Under the pieces are notes generated by a model that searched no databases, was not told where the DNA came from, and worked only from the letters and a program-made list of their open reading frames with translations. A DNA stretch of 64,000 nt from NCBI RefSeq assembly GCF_030035675.1, contig NC_084486.1, positions 61,547,230-61,611,229 on the forward strand, in the 5' to 3' direction. Shown in pieces: positions 22,690-34,491 of the stretch; position 1 is the first letter of the stretch, and each line of letters starts with the position of its first letter. Position numbers and translations under genes: made by a program. This DNA is from Rhineura floridana (lineage: Eukaryota; Chordata; Lepidosauria; Squamata; Rhineuridae).

Positions 22690-23490
22690 ATGGCTCACTG
22701 GCTCCCTCTGAAGGAGCAGGTGTGTAAATTGGGGGTACTTCTAGATGAATTACCATCGCTTGAGGCTCAAGTGACTTTAGTGGTGCAAAGTGCCTTCCAT
22801 CAGCTGATGGCCCAGCTATTCCCCTGTCTGGACATGGATAGCCTAACTTCTGCTGTCTATGCTCTGGTGATCTCTAGGTTAGATTACTGCAATGCATTAT
22901 ATATGGGGCACTCATTGAAGACGGTGTGGAAACTGCAGCTAGCACAGATTTCAGCAGCCATGTTGCTGACCAGGGAAAGAAGTTCTGAACACATAACACC
23001 AATCCTGGCATGACTACATTGGCTACCATTTAGTTTCCGGGCCCAATTTAAAGTGCTGATATTGACCTATAAAGCCTTATGCAGCTCGGGACCCCAATAC
23101 CTCAAGGACTGCCTCTCCACACATGAACTAACCTGGACACTGCATTTATCATCTGAGGCCCTTTTCTCTTTCTCACACCAAGGGAGGTGTGGAGAGTGCA
23201 GCACAAGAATGGGCCTTCTCGGTGGTGGGTCCCTGTTTAGAGAATGCTCTCCCCAGGGAGGCACTCCTGGTGCCATTACTATCTGCTTGTAGGCACCAGG
23301 CAAAAACATTCTTATTTACCCAGGCCTTTGGACTTTAATCTTCTGCTTATGTTTTGGTGAAGTGGGATTGAGTTGGATCTGTTCTTTTATACATATTACG
23401 TGTGCGTGTGCTAGGTTATTTTAACATTAGTTTTTGTAAGTTGCTTCATTTTTCTGAAAAAAGTGATTAATAAATATAATTAATAATAAC
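22690..23490 (+). pseudogene. L2-clade LINE, RT C-terminal part and 3' end
   Basis: Frame 22690-23013 reads LPLKEQVCKLGVLLDELPSL, SRLDYCNALYMGHSLKTV, then a stop, and continues as LHWLPFSFRAQFKVLILTYK. This matches the same region of the L2 copy at 11056-12063. Several stops and shifts make it dead. The 3' end is a short A/T tail ('ttaataaatataattaataa') near 23470-23490. It is 5'-truncated within the RT. Confidence 0.85.
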
Positions 23491-24211
23491 TACTGACCAC
23501 AGAGTTAGAAGCTTTCACATGTGAGAATTCAGTACATCTCAGACTAAGATTACATGAAAGCATGCAGAGCATGAGTTTGGATAAGTGCAAATATTGTAAA
23601 ACTAAGATGCAAATGCTCTCATGTATCTTGCTGGATCACAGCTAGATCAACTGTAATTTTGCATACCAAGATTAAATTAAAATATTGTACATTTCTTTCA
23701 TGTTTTTCTCACCATCCCCATTTTATTGAATGATTTAAGTCCAGAACAATGAAGAAACAGTCCAATACACAATGACGAGATTTTTCACAGGAGTATTTTC
23801 TTCACACGTGGTACATGCATTCAGCAAATACACAGTAAACCAAAAGCAAGATGGTATGGAAGTGGCTGTTAGCAACTACTTTGCAAAATCAACAGTTATC
23901 ATGAACACTCAACCACCATCAGATTGCTCTTCTACTTCATTATTATTAAATGCATGCACACAAAATTAGTTGTGGAATGGTCCTTATCTAGAGGATGGGA
24001 TCTGTGGGATGTTGGGCTTATCCAGAGCTTATTTTGGTCATATGAAATTACCCAGCATATTAAAAAAAAATTTAACCACATATTAATGCAGTTATGGTAT
24101 ATATATATATATTTCCTGTTATGGATCCACAGGAGGCCATTTTCATTTAGAAATATCAATATATATAGCCACATATCTAGTAGGAAAGGAACAGTACTAA
24201 CAATTCTGAAC
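23491..24211. other. Unassigned, with a short TA run
   Basis: A TA run lies at about 24098-24112. No gene or other repeat recognised. Confidence 0.4.
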
Positions 24212-24385
24212 ATGAGTGCTTTTATTCAAAGTGCTTCACAGACAATATCTCAGTAATACTTAAAACAATCTTCTAAGACAGGTCAAGCAGCATTATTTCC
24301 ATTTTGGTTAGAAGAGAAGAAAGTGAGAGAAAGAAAAGACAAGTAAAAGGGAATGGTTTGCTTAAGGGCCAGACTACATGATAGA
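24212..24385 (-). mobile_element. MIR SINE, minus strand
   Basis: Order matches a reversed MIR: 'gtgcttttattcaaagtgct', 'acagacaatatctcagtaat', 'aaaacaatcttctaagacag', 'cattatttccattttggtta', then 'ggtttgcttaagggccaga'. It is heavily worn. Confidence 0.6.
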
Positions 24386-25868
24386 TTTAACTCTGTATCT
24401 CTGCTTTTGTGTACAGGGATTTTTTAAAACACAAACTGCCAGCACAGTGCCCCCGGGATCTTAGGCTTTAACCCTTTGCACCTGCTATGGTCCCAACTGT
24501 CCTACCAATTTCTCTGTGAATTTCGTAGTGAATAGGAACTGTAGATGGATTCTTGCTAGTAACCACTTAAATTTAACAATCCCCAGGATCAGAAACTAAG
24601 ATCTCCAGGAATTAAATGTGAAGTTTAATGTACAATGATAGTCAGATTTTGCTTCTGTTGAATAAGAAACTCTTTACATAGTTTCACAAACAATTCACAT
24701 GATTGTACCTATTCCAATAGATAGTTTGTCTGGTTTCAGGGTTTTATTTTGCCAAGCTATGGATTTTGTTTCCTTCCTGACTAAGCAGTTAAGAAATAAA
24801 TAGGACAAGGAAAGCTAGAAGATTATACAACAAAAATAAAAAGATAAGATCACCACCTGCCCACATCTTTGTGATAAGCAAACACTAAGAATGACAGAGC
24901 TAACCGACATCCTCAAAGCAACAGACTTACAACCCAAATGAATATGTGTCTGACTGTGCTATCACTATCTCATGTTCAACATCTGAACACCCTAGTGTGA
25001 CTGTATGATATTCAAAATCAATTTTAGTGCTTAGTGGGGGTGTACATGTCAGCTTCTCTGTCTTTAAGATGTTATCAAAAGGGGCTCAGCATGTCTGGTG
25101 GCCTTTATCCCAAGGCTCTGAAACATCCATTTCAAATTGCATGTGCCCTGTACAGGGTGATGATGAATGTGTGATTTAATAATCACACATTCAAATAAAC
25201 ATTGTTGGGAGAAAATGACAGGGTGGTGCCGAAAGGCTTCTAAGCTGCTGTAGAAAGCCTCCAGTTGGACAAAGCAAATGTAGAGCTTGATGTGCCAGCA
25301 CAATTCTTTCTTACTGGTACGCGTGTGACTAAGTGCACATACAGACAGGCAGCATACGTTTTGAGGAATTGGGTAATTTCCATTATTTCAATCCTCACAG
25401 TCCAGATTTGGTTCATCAGTATGTAAAGAGCTGCATGGGCTGGCTTCCCATAGTGAGCACAGGGGCTCCTGGCAGAAAAAAAGCCTGGTCCCAGTACTAC
25501 CAGTGTGTGGTACACAGCCTCGAGCTGGGAGTGTAGGAAGCTAAAGTCTGGTCATGCTCTAAATGCCTTGGAATCATGTAAAGCTGCAAAATCTGGGCCT
25601 TGTTCTTTTATCTGTATGAAGAATTTTGCTAACTGTGTACTAGTTGCCTCACAACAAGGGCAATCCTAACAACATGATGAAAAGGCACACGTTTTAAATT
25701 GCACAACATGAAATTTTTTTAAAACCTTAACTAGGATCACTTCAAATTCTGCCCAGTGTTGATCATCAGGGTCAATGCCTGTATAATCCAAGACATTTCC
25801 CATTATTATGGGAGTATGGTATTACTTAGATCTAATACCTCCTGGAGTAAACAAAATCAGCCTGACCT
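24386..25868. other. Unassigned, with one perfect hairpin
   Basis: No gene seen. A perfect 12-bp stem with a 4-base loop occurs at 25165-25192 (GAATGTGTGATT / AATCACACATTC). Confidence 0.4.
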
Positions 25869-25925
25869 TGCAACCCTATGTGCACTTACCTGGGAGTAAA
25901 CCCTACTGAACATGGTACGACTCAG
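25869..25925. mobile_element. Short palindromic element, partial
   Basis: Left half of the about 87-bp family that is whole at 37817-37903 ('tgcaaccctatgtgcactta', 'cctgggagtaaaccctactg'). Confidence 0.6.
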
Positions 25926-26029
25926 GCCTGATTTAAACATGTGTAAAAAACCAAATATTTCTCCATACTGCACTTATTCAGAAGGCCAAGTTTAAACATC
26001 ATTAATTCATTTATGGGCAGAGAAATCCA

Positions 26030-26545
26030 ACTCAGGGGAAGCTGGTGTAAATGGTGCTGGAGCAAGAGAAGCCGGCATTAAGTTCCGCTGCATCCAATTG
26101 CCATTCAGGAGCCTTTGGTTTGGCTGAATGCTGGCTCAGCCGGGAGATGTGCACAGGAACGAGAAAGTAAAAGCCTGCTATCCCAAATACCCCAACTGGG
26201 GAGTAAGCCCTCTCCATTGATTTCTTTTGCAACTGTTTTCTTAGACCCACCTTTTTCCTGGTGTAACTTTTGCCCGGATTGGGACCTGCAGGAGTGCACT
26301 GAACATGAATTGGATGTGGCCTAAGTCCCCTCAACTTGGCCGCTCCCCTGACCGCCTTTTCTCGGGCCTTACGCCGGCTCCACTTGCGCCAGTCTCGTCT
26401 GAGACAGGCCGAGGGACTTATGCCAGTGTAGCACAGCTGAACCGGGACCCAGCCAGCTCAGCTGGAGAGCCGTCACATTCAATTCCTCTAAGCCCTGTGT
26501 AAATACAAGTTGAATTGTGCCACTCATTTTCTTCAGCTTCCATTT
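26030..26545. repeat. Unclassified GC-rich dispersed repeat, copy 2
   Basis: Second member of the family at 13200-13697, same orientation, ending 'acaagttgaattgtgcc'. GC-rich, with short overlapping frames on both strands and no recognisable domain. Confidence 0.45.
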
Positions 26546-27835
26546 CCTCAAATGGTTTTAAAAGTACACCTCCATCCACAACCTCTGCAAATGTCATAAG
26601 TTCTCCTTCCTTCAGGAAATGAACCTTCAGATCACACCCACAATCACACTCTGTGTCGGACCAGAGTCCACTAGAATTTGCCTGGAATGAGGTTTCAGGG
26701 TCTCAAACTTGTCCAGCAGTAAACACTGCTACAGGTAAGCTTGTTTACTGTTTATAAATTAAATAAATAATTTAAAATGAGCAAAATATTTGTCTTCTAA
26801 AACCTGAATGATGAGTCCAAATATCACAGAACTAGGCTGGAATGTTTTTTGGGGGGAGTTGTTGTGGCTTTCTCATTGCAAGGCAAGTCTGGAACAGTAC
26901 GTGGGAAATTGGACATGGTATTTAGGCATTTCTTGATGTATCCTGGGATTGCTGGTATTCAGTTTGCATCTTTTACCCATGTTAGGGAGTTTCAGATTTG
27001 AGACTAAGATGAGTGGGTCTTGCTTGCATTTAAGCATGTGGACTATGCTCAAGTCATAGCCTCCAGAGCAAAGAATTTAATTTTGTTCTTTTGATTTGCA
27101 TTATTACCTGCATTGTTTTGTCCTTGTATATTACAGCCTTCTACAGCTGGAGAGCAGCAGGCTGAGATCTAGCAACATCTGGAGGGCACCAGGTTGGGGA
27201 AGGCTGATCTAAAATACATTGTTGACAATTTTTGCTATGACAAATAAACAAAGGTACTACACCAGTTCAAAAAGATTTTTATAAGAATGGTATAATTACA
27301 GTGAGGTACTTGATTTGATTTGTTATCTGGAATATTTGTCCAAAAGCATGGATGGAAATGAATGTGTTGTGTTAGATGATTACTATGGGCTGCCAAAAGT
27401 TTTATTTATACATTTTTAAACTCACAGTGCATGTTTTAAACAATTCCCTCAATGACTTGTACAGCAGTGCAATTTATGGCCTTTCAGAAAAGGTATTTAA
27501 GTAAATAGACAATTCCAGTATTCCAAGGAGAAATAAGAGATGAGGAAGGTCTGTTCTACTTTCTGGACCATAAAAAGATAATAATAAAACACTTAGATTG
27601 TGCTTTGCATGGGAAGAGACCATGGCCCAATATATTTCCTATTAATTATCACTTTTCCTATTAGTATTAACTGGAGACTGTGAGCAGATTGATTTGGCTT
27701 AACGGCAGATCCAGAGGGGAGATTAGCTTGTGGGGGTGCAGACCCTCAGGAAAACCTCAGGATTCCCTGCCCCCTAGCTGCTTATCACCCATTCACCTTT
27801 GTTTGAAAAGTCCAAAGTGTGAGGTAGCTGAAAAC

Positions 27836-27915
27836 AATATTTGCTGGCCTGGGCTCCTGCTAGGAGGAAGGGAGGAATACAAATTAAATAATGAATAAAT
27901 AATAAATAAATATTT
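27836..27915 (+). mobile_element. 66-bp LINE/SINE stub with 7-bp target duplication
   Basis: The insert 27843-27908 is a 3' stub ('gggctcctgctaggaggaag', 'aatacaaattaaataatgaa'). It is bounded by AATATTT at 27836-27842 and 27909-27915. The sister copy of the duplication has a single AATATTT at this site, so the empty site is visible and the insertion is younger than the duplication. Confidence 0.88.
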
Positions 27916-28778
27916 AGCCAACAAGAGTCCTGTAAAAGGAAAGGGGCTGAAGACAGGCTAGGGTACCCAGAAGTGGGCCAGTTCACCCCCTCCCTTCAGT
28001 CCTTAGGCTATGTGGGTGATGCAACGCTACATAAGCCCCAAACAAGCTCCTCTGATGACATTGGAACCAGAGGGGAGATGGAACAAGCCCACTTCCAGCC
28101 CTTCAGTCCCATCCCAACCCTCACCTGTGGTCCCTGAACACCTGCCCTCTTTGCTGCAGCCTTAATTAAGTGTAGGCAGGCTCATTCTAGTTGCATGAAA
28201 AAAGTGTCACGGACAGAAGCAAGCATGCACGCACACAAACATTCCTCCTCAGTGGGACTCCATTGAGCCTGCTGGCGCAGTAGCCTGCGCATCCGAGGTG
28301 CGGGTGGTGGGGACACTTAGCAAAGTCCTCCTCCTACTCAGGAGGGGTGCGTGGTGGCGATGGTGTGGTGAGAGGAAGGCGGTGAAGGGAAGCTGAAGGG
28401 CAGCGCCTCGGTTGTAATTGGAGTTACGGGATGCAGCTGTCACTGTCAGCAGCACTGAAGCCTTCAGCCTCAACCCCTTCTGAAGGTAACTCACTGGGGC
28501 CCTTCCCCAAGTCCCATTCCATCTCCTCCTCTTCCTCATCGCTCCAAGACCATTCCATGGGAGTCGTGACATCAAGGTTTTTTATACCCAATGGGTAAGA
28601 AGGTCATGTTGAGAGGAGAAAACATTGGTCCCTTTCCTCAGCTTCACCTGTTTTGAGTTCTCTGTGAGCCACAGCTTGTATAATATAATGAAGATGCAAT
28701 GTTTGTGTCAGTCTCACTTTCAAAGTTTGGATATACATGCAGAAGGTTCACCCAACAAATTCAGATAATTTGGACGGT

Positions 28779-28933
28779 TGCATGCAGAAGGTCTAAGGCT
28801 CAATCTCCAGGTAGGAGTGGGAATGTTTCCTGTATGAAACCTGGAGAGCCGTTACCAATCAGTGTAGGACAATACTCAGATAGATGGACTAGTTGTCTGA
28901 TTTGGTGTAAGGCAGTTTCCTATGCTCCCTTGT
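28779..28933 (+). mobile_element. tRNA-headed SINE in duplication copy 1
   Basis: 'catgcagaaggtctaaggct' is the tRNA-like B-box part; then 'gaaacctggagagccgttac', 'tagatggactagttgtctga' and 'gtaaggcagtttcctatg'. Same family as 39303-39500. The open frame 28699-29052 is a by-product. Confidence 0.8.
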
Positions 28934-28959
28934 GTAACATTTCAGAGACCTATTATAAA

Positions 28960-29415
28960 ATTGAAATAAATAAATTCAAACTATTTCTGTCCCACCTCTC
29001 TACCCTACAATGGGTCACTCTGGGTGGCTCACAATCCAATTGTACACAGTAAATAAAAAACACAATAAAACATTAAAATAGACAAAATACATAGAATACA
29101 GTTGACAATTCAAGGGGAGTAATATTAAAGGGGACTAGAGGTAAAATTTGAAAGAGGAAAAACATAGAATAAGTTTCAGACTATACTTTAAGTTGCTGTC
29201 AAAGGTTCTCCAGAACAAAATGGTTTTCAAATGTCTCCTAAATGCCATCAGGGAGGGAACACCTTGGGCTTCTTGGGGTAGGTATTCCAAAGGCTGGGGG
29301 CCATAATTAAAAAGGGCCATGGCTGAAAAAGGGTGGTATCCAAATAATGCTTTCTGTGAGTGCAAGGATTTTTGCTTGCACAACAGGACTTTCTCCTTCT
29401 CCTCTACCCCCATGC
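28960..29415 (-). mobile_element. L2-like LINE 3' end in duplication copy 1
   Basis: Minus strand reads MALFNYGPQPLEYLPQEAQG, PSLMAFRRHLKTILFW, then a 3' UTR with 'ggtgggacagaaatagtttg'. This is the C-terminal end of an L2-group ORF2. Only the last part remains. Confidence 0.75.
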
Positions 29416-29596
29416 ATGCCCTTCCCTCCTGTTCTGGAGGGGAGTAGCAGGTTGACAGGAGGTGGTCTTTTTATATTACTCTTCCTGCAGTACTAATATT
29501 GTGTGTGTAGGCTAGGATACACCGCAGCTGACTTTATGTTTAAATCATACTGTAATCAGAGTAAAAGTGTCCTAGTAACCTCTGCTTAGCATTGGC

Positions 29597-29690
29597 GTTG
29601 CACAGCATGGTTTTAAGCATGTTTACTTCAAGTTCGTTTGCCTTCAATGGGACTTACTCCCAAGTAAGTGAGCTTTGAAAGGCAGTTTTA
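29597..29690. mobile_element. Short palindromic element
   Basis: Member of the about 87-bp family: 'gcatgtttacttcaag', 'ttcaatgggacttactccca', 'agtaagtgagctttgaaa'. Confidence 0.6.
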
Positions 29691-29789
29691 ATTTGCAAGT
29701 TGTTTTGCAATGTCGGTTGTATTATGCCCAATGCCAGCCCAGGTAGCTTGTTTATGGAGAGCAGACCTTGTAAGGATTATTTGGCATCC

Positions 29790-32600
29790 CAGAGTACGGT
29801 TAAGCGACGGGTTTCCTAAACCTCTCAGGTTCGTAACGCAGGGGACATCATGAAACCGCCCACTCGCGGTCTTGGGAGTTAAGGGCCAAGATTTGCAGTT
29901 CCACGTGGTTGGGAAGAAAATGCGGGAAACATGTACGCTAGAACTGGACAAGATCTGGGTATAGTAGTTGAGTCGGCAGAGGTACAAAACCACTAGCATG
30001 TTTAAAGTATTGGCTCTCGGCCCAAGTGGGAGGGGAGCACTTGCCCGAAAGAGACAATCGCCTTCGCCTGCTCACACAGCGGGGCGGTGGCGAGGGTTTA
30101 CACTTTCTTTTCGGTTGTCTACCCATCGTTGGTGCCTTCCTATTTCATAAATGTTGCGCTTTCTTTCAGTCCTGCCAACTTGGAGCTGAGAGGCACTCCT
30201 CGCAAAAGACACTCCTCCTTCCTTTTCTCGTTCCCCCTCTTCCCCCCGTTTTCTTTCTTTCTTGCTGCGTCTGTTTGTACTTTAGCTGATCCACTAATCC
30301 CCTGAGAAAGCCTATTTGCAGTGAAGAGTATCTGTAGGGGGCGAGGCTGGTCCATGTGGGTTTGTGTCATTGGTTTGCAAAGAGAGACCCCGCCTATTGC
30401 CCAAAAAGAAAAAAAAAGGAAAAAGAGAGAGAGAGACCCTACCTCTCTCCTAGCCACTCAACACAACGGAGGTGGAAGAAACGGAGCTCCTAACGGAGGG
30501 GGACGATTCACTCCCCTTTTTCTTTTTTGCTGGAGAAGCACCAGCGAAAGACTTCTTTTTTTAAAAAAAACCCAAACCAAAACAAAGCGAGGAAAAGAAT
30601 CCAAGTTGCCATTCGCTTCGCCCCCTCCGTTTTCTCTCTCCCTCCCCCCATCCTCACTTGGAGTAGCGGCCGGAGCTTAGCGAAGGAAGAGAGGATTAAG
30701 TTTTCGTGGGGTGTGGGGTTGTGTGTATCATTTTAAGGTGGATCTCTGGCACCAAGAGCCCCGGCGGAAAAAAAAGGCAGCGGAGGCGATCGATACAGGG
30801 GGGAAGATGCAGCGCTGAGAGCCCAGGCGACAGCTTTAGCCAAAGGGGGGGGGCGGGTTGCTCCCTGTGGACGTTCAGAGCCAACGACGAGGTAAGGGGG
30901 GCAGGCGGGGAAGGGAAATTGAGACGATTTCCCAAGCTGCTTCGGTCGGCGGTACTATCCTTTTCTTCCCGCTAATAACCTACCTGCAGTCATAATGTTT
31001 GTGCTCGCGCTGGTGTCCAAGTGTTTTCGTTTCACTGCGCCATCCAGGGAAGGGAAGCGGGGGAAGGACAAGGGAAAGCTTGAAATGTGAGGACATCTTT
31101 GGTCATACCTCACCCCCTCCGGCCGCCTTTAATCCGTCTTGAAGAGTCCCTTCCTTCCAACTCTAGCCCCCGCGAGGCTACACATTTTGAGCGAATGTAC
31201 CTTTTCTGACCCCCATCCACCCAGTGCGATGTAAAGGCGTGTGTATTTGTCAAAAATGCGTTCCGATCCAGATCTTGGCTTAAGCGCGCGCGTTTGGTTG
31301 TGTGGATGTTTCACCCTCCTCCCCCCCTCGTTATTACGTACATTTTATTTTTTAACATTTTTGGCATGGGTCAGATCGCACAGGAGCCAAGGTGGGACAT
31401 ACGGAACAAGTGGATCTATCGTCGCTTCCCGCCCCGCCACCCCCCTCTCCAAAAGAGTCGGGAGAAAAAGCCTGTATTTTGTTGTTGCTGCTGTTGCATG
31501 GTGGAAGGGCTAAAACCTGACGGCGGAGGGGGGGGAGAGAAAAAATGACAATAAGTTGCTGCCCGCCTTCTTCATCCTTTAAAAATCCTCCCTCCCTCCC
31601 CGCTTAGGCGGAGAGTAAGTGAGAGACGTTAAATGAGGTGAAGTGGAAATCTTTTGTTTTGCTGGGCTCTGCATTGTTTACTTAGTACTGAGTGTGATGG
31701 ACAACATCTGCCAGCAGATTAGCAGGGTAACCCACGGTTTGCAGCGCTGCCAAAGTCTCGGCCAAGACAAGGGAGGAGGAAGGGGGGCATCGAGGGGGGA
31801 AAGGGAGAGAGGAGAGACAGACATTGCACGCTGCTCAGCCTGGGGACTTCCTTCTCCGAAGGCTGCAGAGAGTCTACTTCTTGCCCTAGTGCACTTCCCC
31901 CCTTCCCCGCGCAGCTGTACTTGAATGCAATCAGGAGAAAGTTTTCCTACTGCTGGAAGTGGCGATAAGGGGAAACGATTGGGTTAGGGTGGTTGGTTGG
32001 GTGTGATCCGTCTCGGCCCTTCCCCCCCTTTCTCTTTTTAAACTACTTTGAATCGGGGGGGGTCGGGACGGGCGTGGAATACGTTTTATTGATTTTACGG
32101 GCAAAACGAAAGCGATATCTGTCAGAGCCCTGTAAAACAAACAAACGCAAAGCGGTGTGGGTGTGGGAAAAGGGTTGGAATCAGCGACGTTAGGGGAATC
32201 CGGATAGGTCGCGGAGGCACTTCGGGAACCGGGTGTGTGCGTGTGTGTGATAAAGGCACCGCCATCTGTGGAGAGTGCTGCTTTGCCTAGAGATTTTAAA
32301 AAGCCTTTTCTTTCCTGGGGAAGCGTTCTGCTTAGTTTCATTGTGACGTTTGTATAAGGACCGTGCAGGATTTTGTGTGTGTGTGTCATTCCCCTGCGTG
32401 GAAAAATTGGGTTTCTGGATATCCTAACAATCAGTGCTCGATTTTGTTTTTCTTCCATTTGATTGTACAAATTATTGTTATTTAATAATAATAATAACAA
32501 CAATAATAAATGACCTTCCTTACCGAGATTGCCAGATAGGACGTTCGCTTCCTATATTGTTAAATCACGGTCGCTGTGTTGGGTTATTGGAGAGGACCTA
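29790..32600. promoter_or_regulatory. CpG island, probable host gene promoter
   Basis: CpG pairs, otherwise rare in this window, become frequent from about 29790 and fade after about 32250-32600. The densest part is 30000-32250. GC-box-like words occur (GGGGCGGG at about 30850, CCCCGCC at about 31431) and CG repeats at 31286-31291 (gcgcgcg). No TATA box stands out. Such islands normally mark promoters of broadly expressed or developmental genes. No protein frame starting here could be recognised; short open frames on both strands reflect base composition. The gene is unidentified. Confidence 0.8.
30000..30891 (+). other. Putative non-coding first exon
   Basis: Within the island, a strong splice donor follows 'ccaacgacgag' at 30891/30892 (GAG|GTAAGGGG). 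Upstream runs long purine/pyrimidine-rich text typical of 5' UTR, with no convincing coding start. The exon start is a guess. A second donor-like site (GAGA|GTAAGTGAG) lies at 31614/31615 and could end an alternative exon. If right, the DNA to the right is intron 1. No acceptor or coding exon was recognised downstream in the window. Confidence 0.35.
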
Positions 32601-33848
32601 ATGTTGATTGTTCGGACACTTTATACTTGTATGGATCTTATCCCCTCCTCTCTTCCTTTTCCCTCCCCCACCTCTTGAAACACACAGAGCAGCAGCAAAC
32701 ATCCTTTAGCTCCTTTGGAAAGGAAAATGGGAAGTGCTGTTTTCAAGAATGAAATGGCTAAGCGTTTTGGAAAGGTGTTACCATCTGCACAAATAAGCAG
32801 AGAATTATCAGTGAGTCAATCAGCTCCTTAGCATCTCCTCTGCATATCATTCTGATGGTGGTCAGGCAAGACATTTTCAGAGAAGAACAAATTATTTATG
32901 TCTGACTCCTTGACTTGTAATCATTTGAAGTTTTCTTGTTCCCTTGTCCAGCTCTTTTGTGTGAAATGGTCTCCTTTCTAAATAATTGAAATAAATACAA
33001 CATATACTTTATGCCACAGTGCTTTATATTTTATATATGTCTAAATACTGATTCAGTGTACATATTTGAAAGAAAATCAAATCTTTTTCTTATTGTTCTT
33101 GTGGAAAGAAATACAGTAGAGTGTCCCTTTAAGCAGTACTAACTACTTTTTAAGGCTAACAGTTGTCCTTTAAGTTGATTACAACCAATAAGTGTGTATA
33201 AGACTAATGAAAATGTTATAGTAAAGTGCTCTTAAGCAACTGTTAACGTCTGCAACACATGGAAGGATGCAGTGTATAGTTTGATAATATTTTCTGAACT
33301 AAAGAGTAAGTTAGAAAGAGAGGCAAGGTTCAGTTGATTGACCTTTATGTCTTATCACTTGCTGTTGTTGGTGATGAATATTTGGGGAAAGTAGTCGTAC
33401 TGTAATCCCATTCTGTTAGAACCAGGTGAACTTCTGTACTGACATCAGTGAATTGGCAATGTCAGCTCATTGAATCCAAGCTTTCATGGATTTCAGTAGA
33501 TCTTGATGTGATGTGTTTTTATCAGTGAAAGTTGGCTAGCAAAAAACCCTACTTTTTAAATGCAGTGAGGAGATGATGTAAGTTAGTCTAGCTCTTTAAT
33601 AAGCCAAACTGAATATTGTTGCATTATAAGAGTGTGTTCAGAATGGTATGATGTACCTCAGCGCTGATTGTGATCCAGGCATTTCATTTATATAACCTAT
33701 TTGTAAAAGGTCTATTTTTGTCAGTGGTGTATGTGGTTTTTAACTCTTGCAAAAGAGCACATAAGTTTTCCTGTTCTGGAGTTGATCAGAATGAATTTAT
33801 TGATACACACAGCCTGCACTTCAGAAGAGGGTATAATCTGCCTGTAAG
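32601..33848. other. Unassigned flank of the CpG island
   Basis: No gene or repeat recognised. The non-repetitive block at about 32720-32900 has balanced composition and could be a conserved regulatory element, but this cannot be tested without alignment. Confidence 0.4.
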
Positions 33849-34156
33849 AAATAGTGCAGTGGTTCCCAACCTTTATGAGTACGGGACCCCCTTTTTAAAC
33901 TCAAATTTTTTTGTGACCCCCACATGCTAATTGTTGTAATTTTAGTATCTGTTAATTGAAAAAAAATACATAATGAAGTGTTAAGTAATGTCATACCCAT
34001 ACCCAGGTACTCCCAGCCCCACACGCGTGCAGGTGCGCATGCATACACACACACACTCACTCGCTCACCTACCCACCCACCAGAACAGGTCCTTCCCCAA
34101 ATGAATCTGCTCAGATAATTACTGCTGAAACCCACATTCTGAAGAAGAGTGTAACC

Positions 34157-34491
34157 AGGTCACATTCACACCGTGCATTTATTCTACTATTATTCCACTT
34201 TAAATACTCATGGCTTCCCCCCCCCAAAAAGCCTGGGAAGTATAGTATATCAAGGGTGCTGAGAGTTGTTAGGAGGCTCCTGTTCTCCTCAGAGAGCTAC
34301 AATTCCCTGAGTGGTTTAACGTTCCAACCCTTTTCTCCCAGGAAACTCTGGGAATTGTAGATCTGTGAGGGGAACAAGGGCCTTGTAACAACTCTCAACC
34401 TCAAGAAACTACACTTCCCAGCATACTTTGGGGGAAGCCATGACTGTTTCAAGTGGAATAATAGTGCAATAAATGTACAGTATGAATGCAG
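34157..34491. mobile_element. Palindromic element nested in the hAT element
   Basis: The ends pair as 'ggtcacattcacaccgtgca' and 'atgtacagtatgaatgcag'. Inner arms carry 'gggtgctgagagttgttagg' against 'gtaacaactctcaacctc'. Same family as 59139-59466, with partial members at 6716-6875 and 57310-57465. Non-coding. Confidence 0.75.

Larger units (their letters stand above)
26753..29439. repeat. 2.7-kb segmental duplication, copy 1
   Basis: Matches 50865-53531 in the same orientation, about 24.1 kb away. Base by base, 27001-27300 differs at 6 of 300 positions (98% identity). Both copies share the same internal SINE and LINE fragment at the same places, so those were present before the duplication. 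Copy 1 alone has a 73-bp gain at 27843-27915; copy 2 alone has about 50 extra bases near 52049-52095. The left edge is an A/T-rich LINE-like tail; the right edge falls inside a palindromic element. Confidence 0.93.

Noticed and set aside
22508-22756. Minus frames of 64-82 codons
   Set aside because: Composition-driven; they overlap the start of an L2 fragment on the other strand.
28249-29052. Open frames of 108 codons (minus) and 117 codons (plus) kept in both duplication copies
   Set aside because: They are preserved because the duplication is recent. The plus frame runs through a SINE and the minus frame has no domain; neither has gene-like context.
30026-31924. Many open frames within the CpG island on both strands
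   Set aside because: High GC lowers stop frequency; the translations are low-complexity and mutually overlapping, with no domain.
31931-32503. 190-codon minus-strand open frame at the island's right side
   Set aside because: The text is Ser/Thr/Pro-rich low-complexity translation of GT-rich and C-rich DNA with no recognisable domain. A minus-strand exon cannot be fully excluded.
33100-33600. Possible coding exon downstream of the CpG island
   Set aside because: No open frame with splice sites or recognisable protein text was found.
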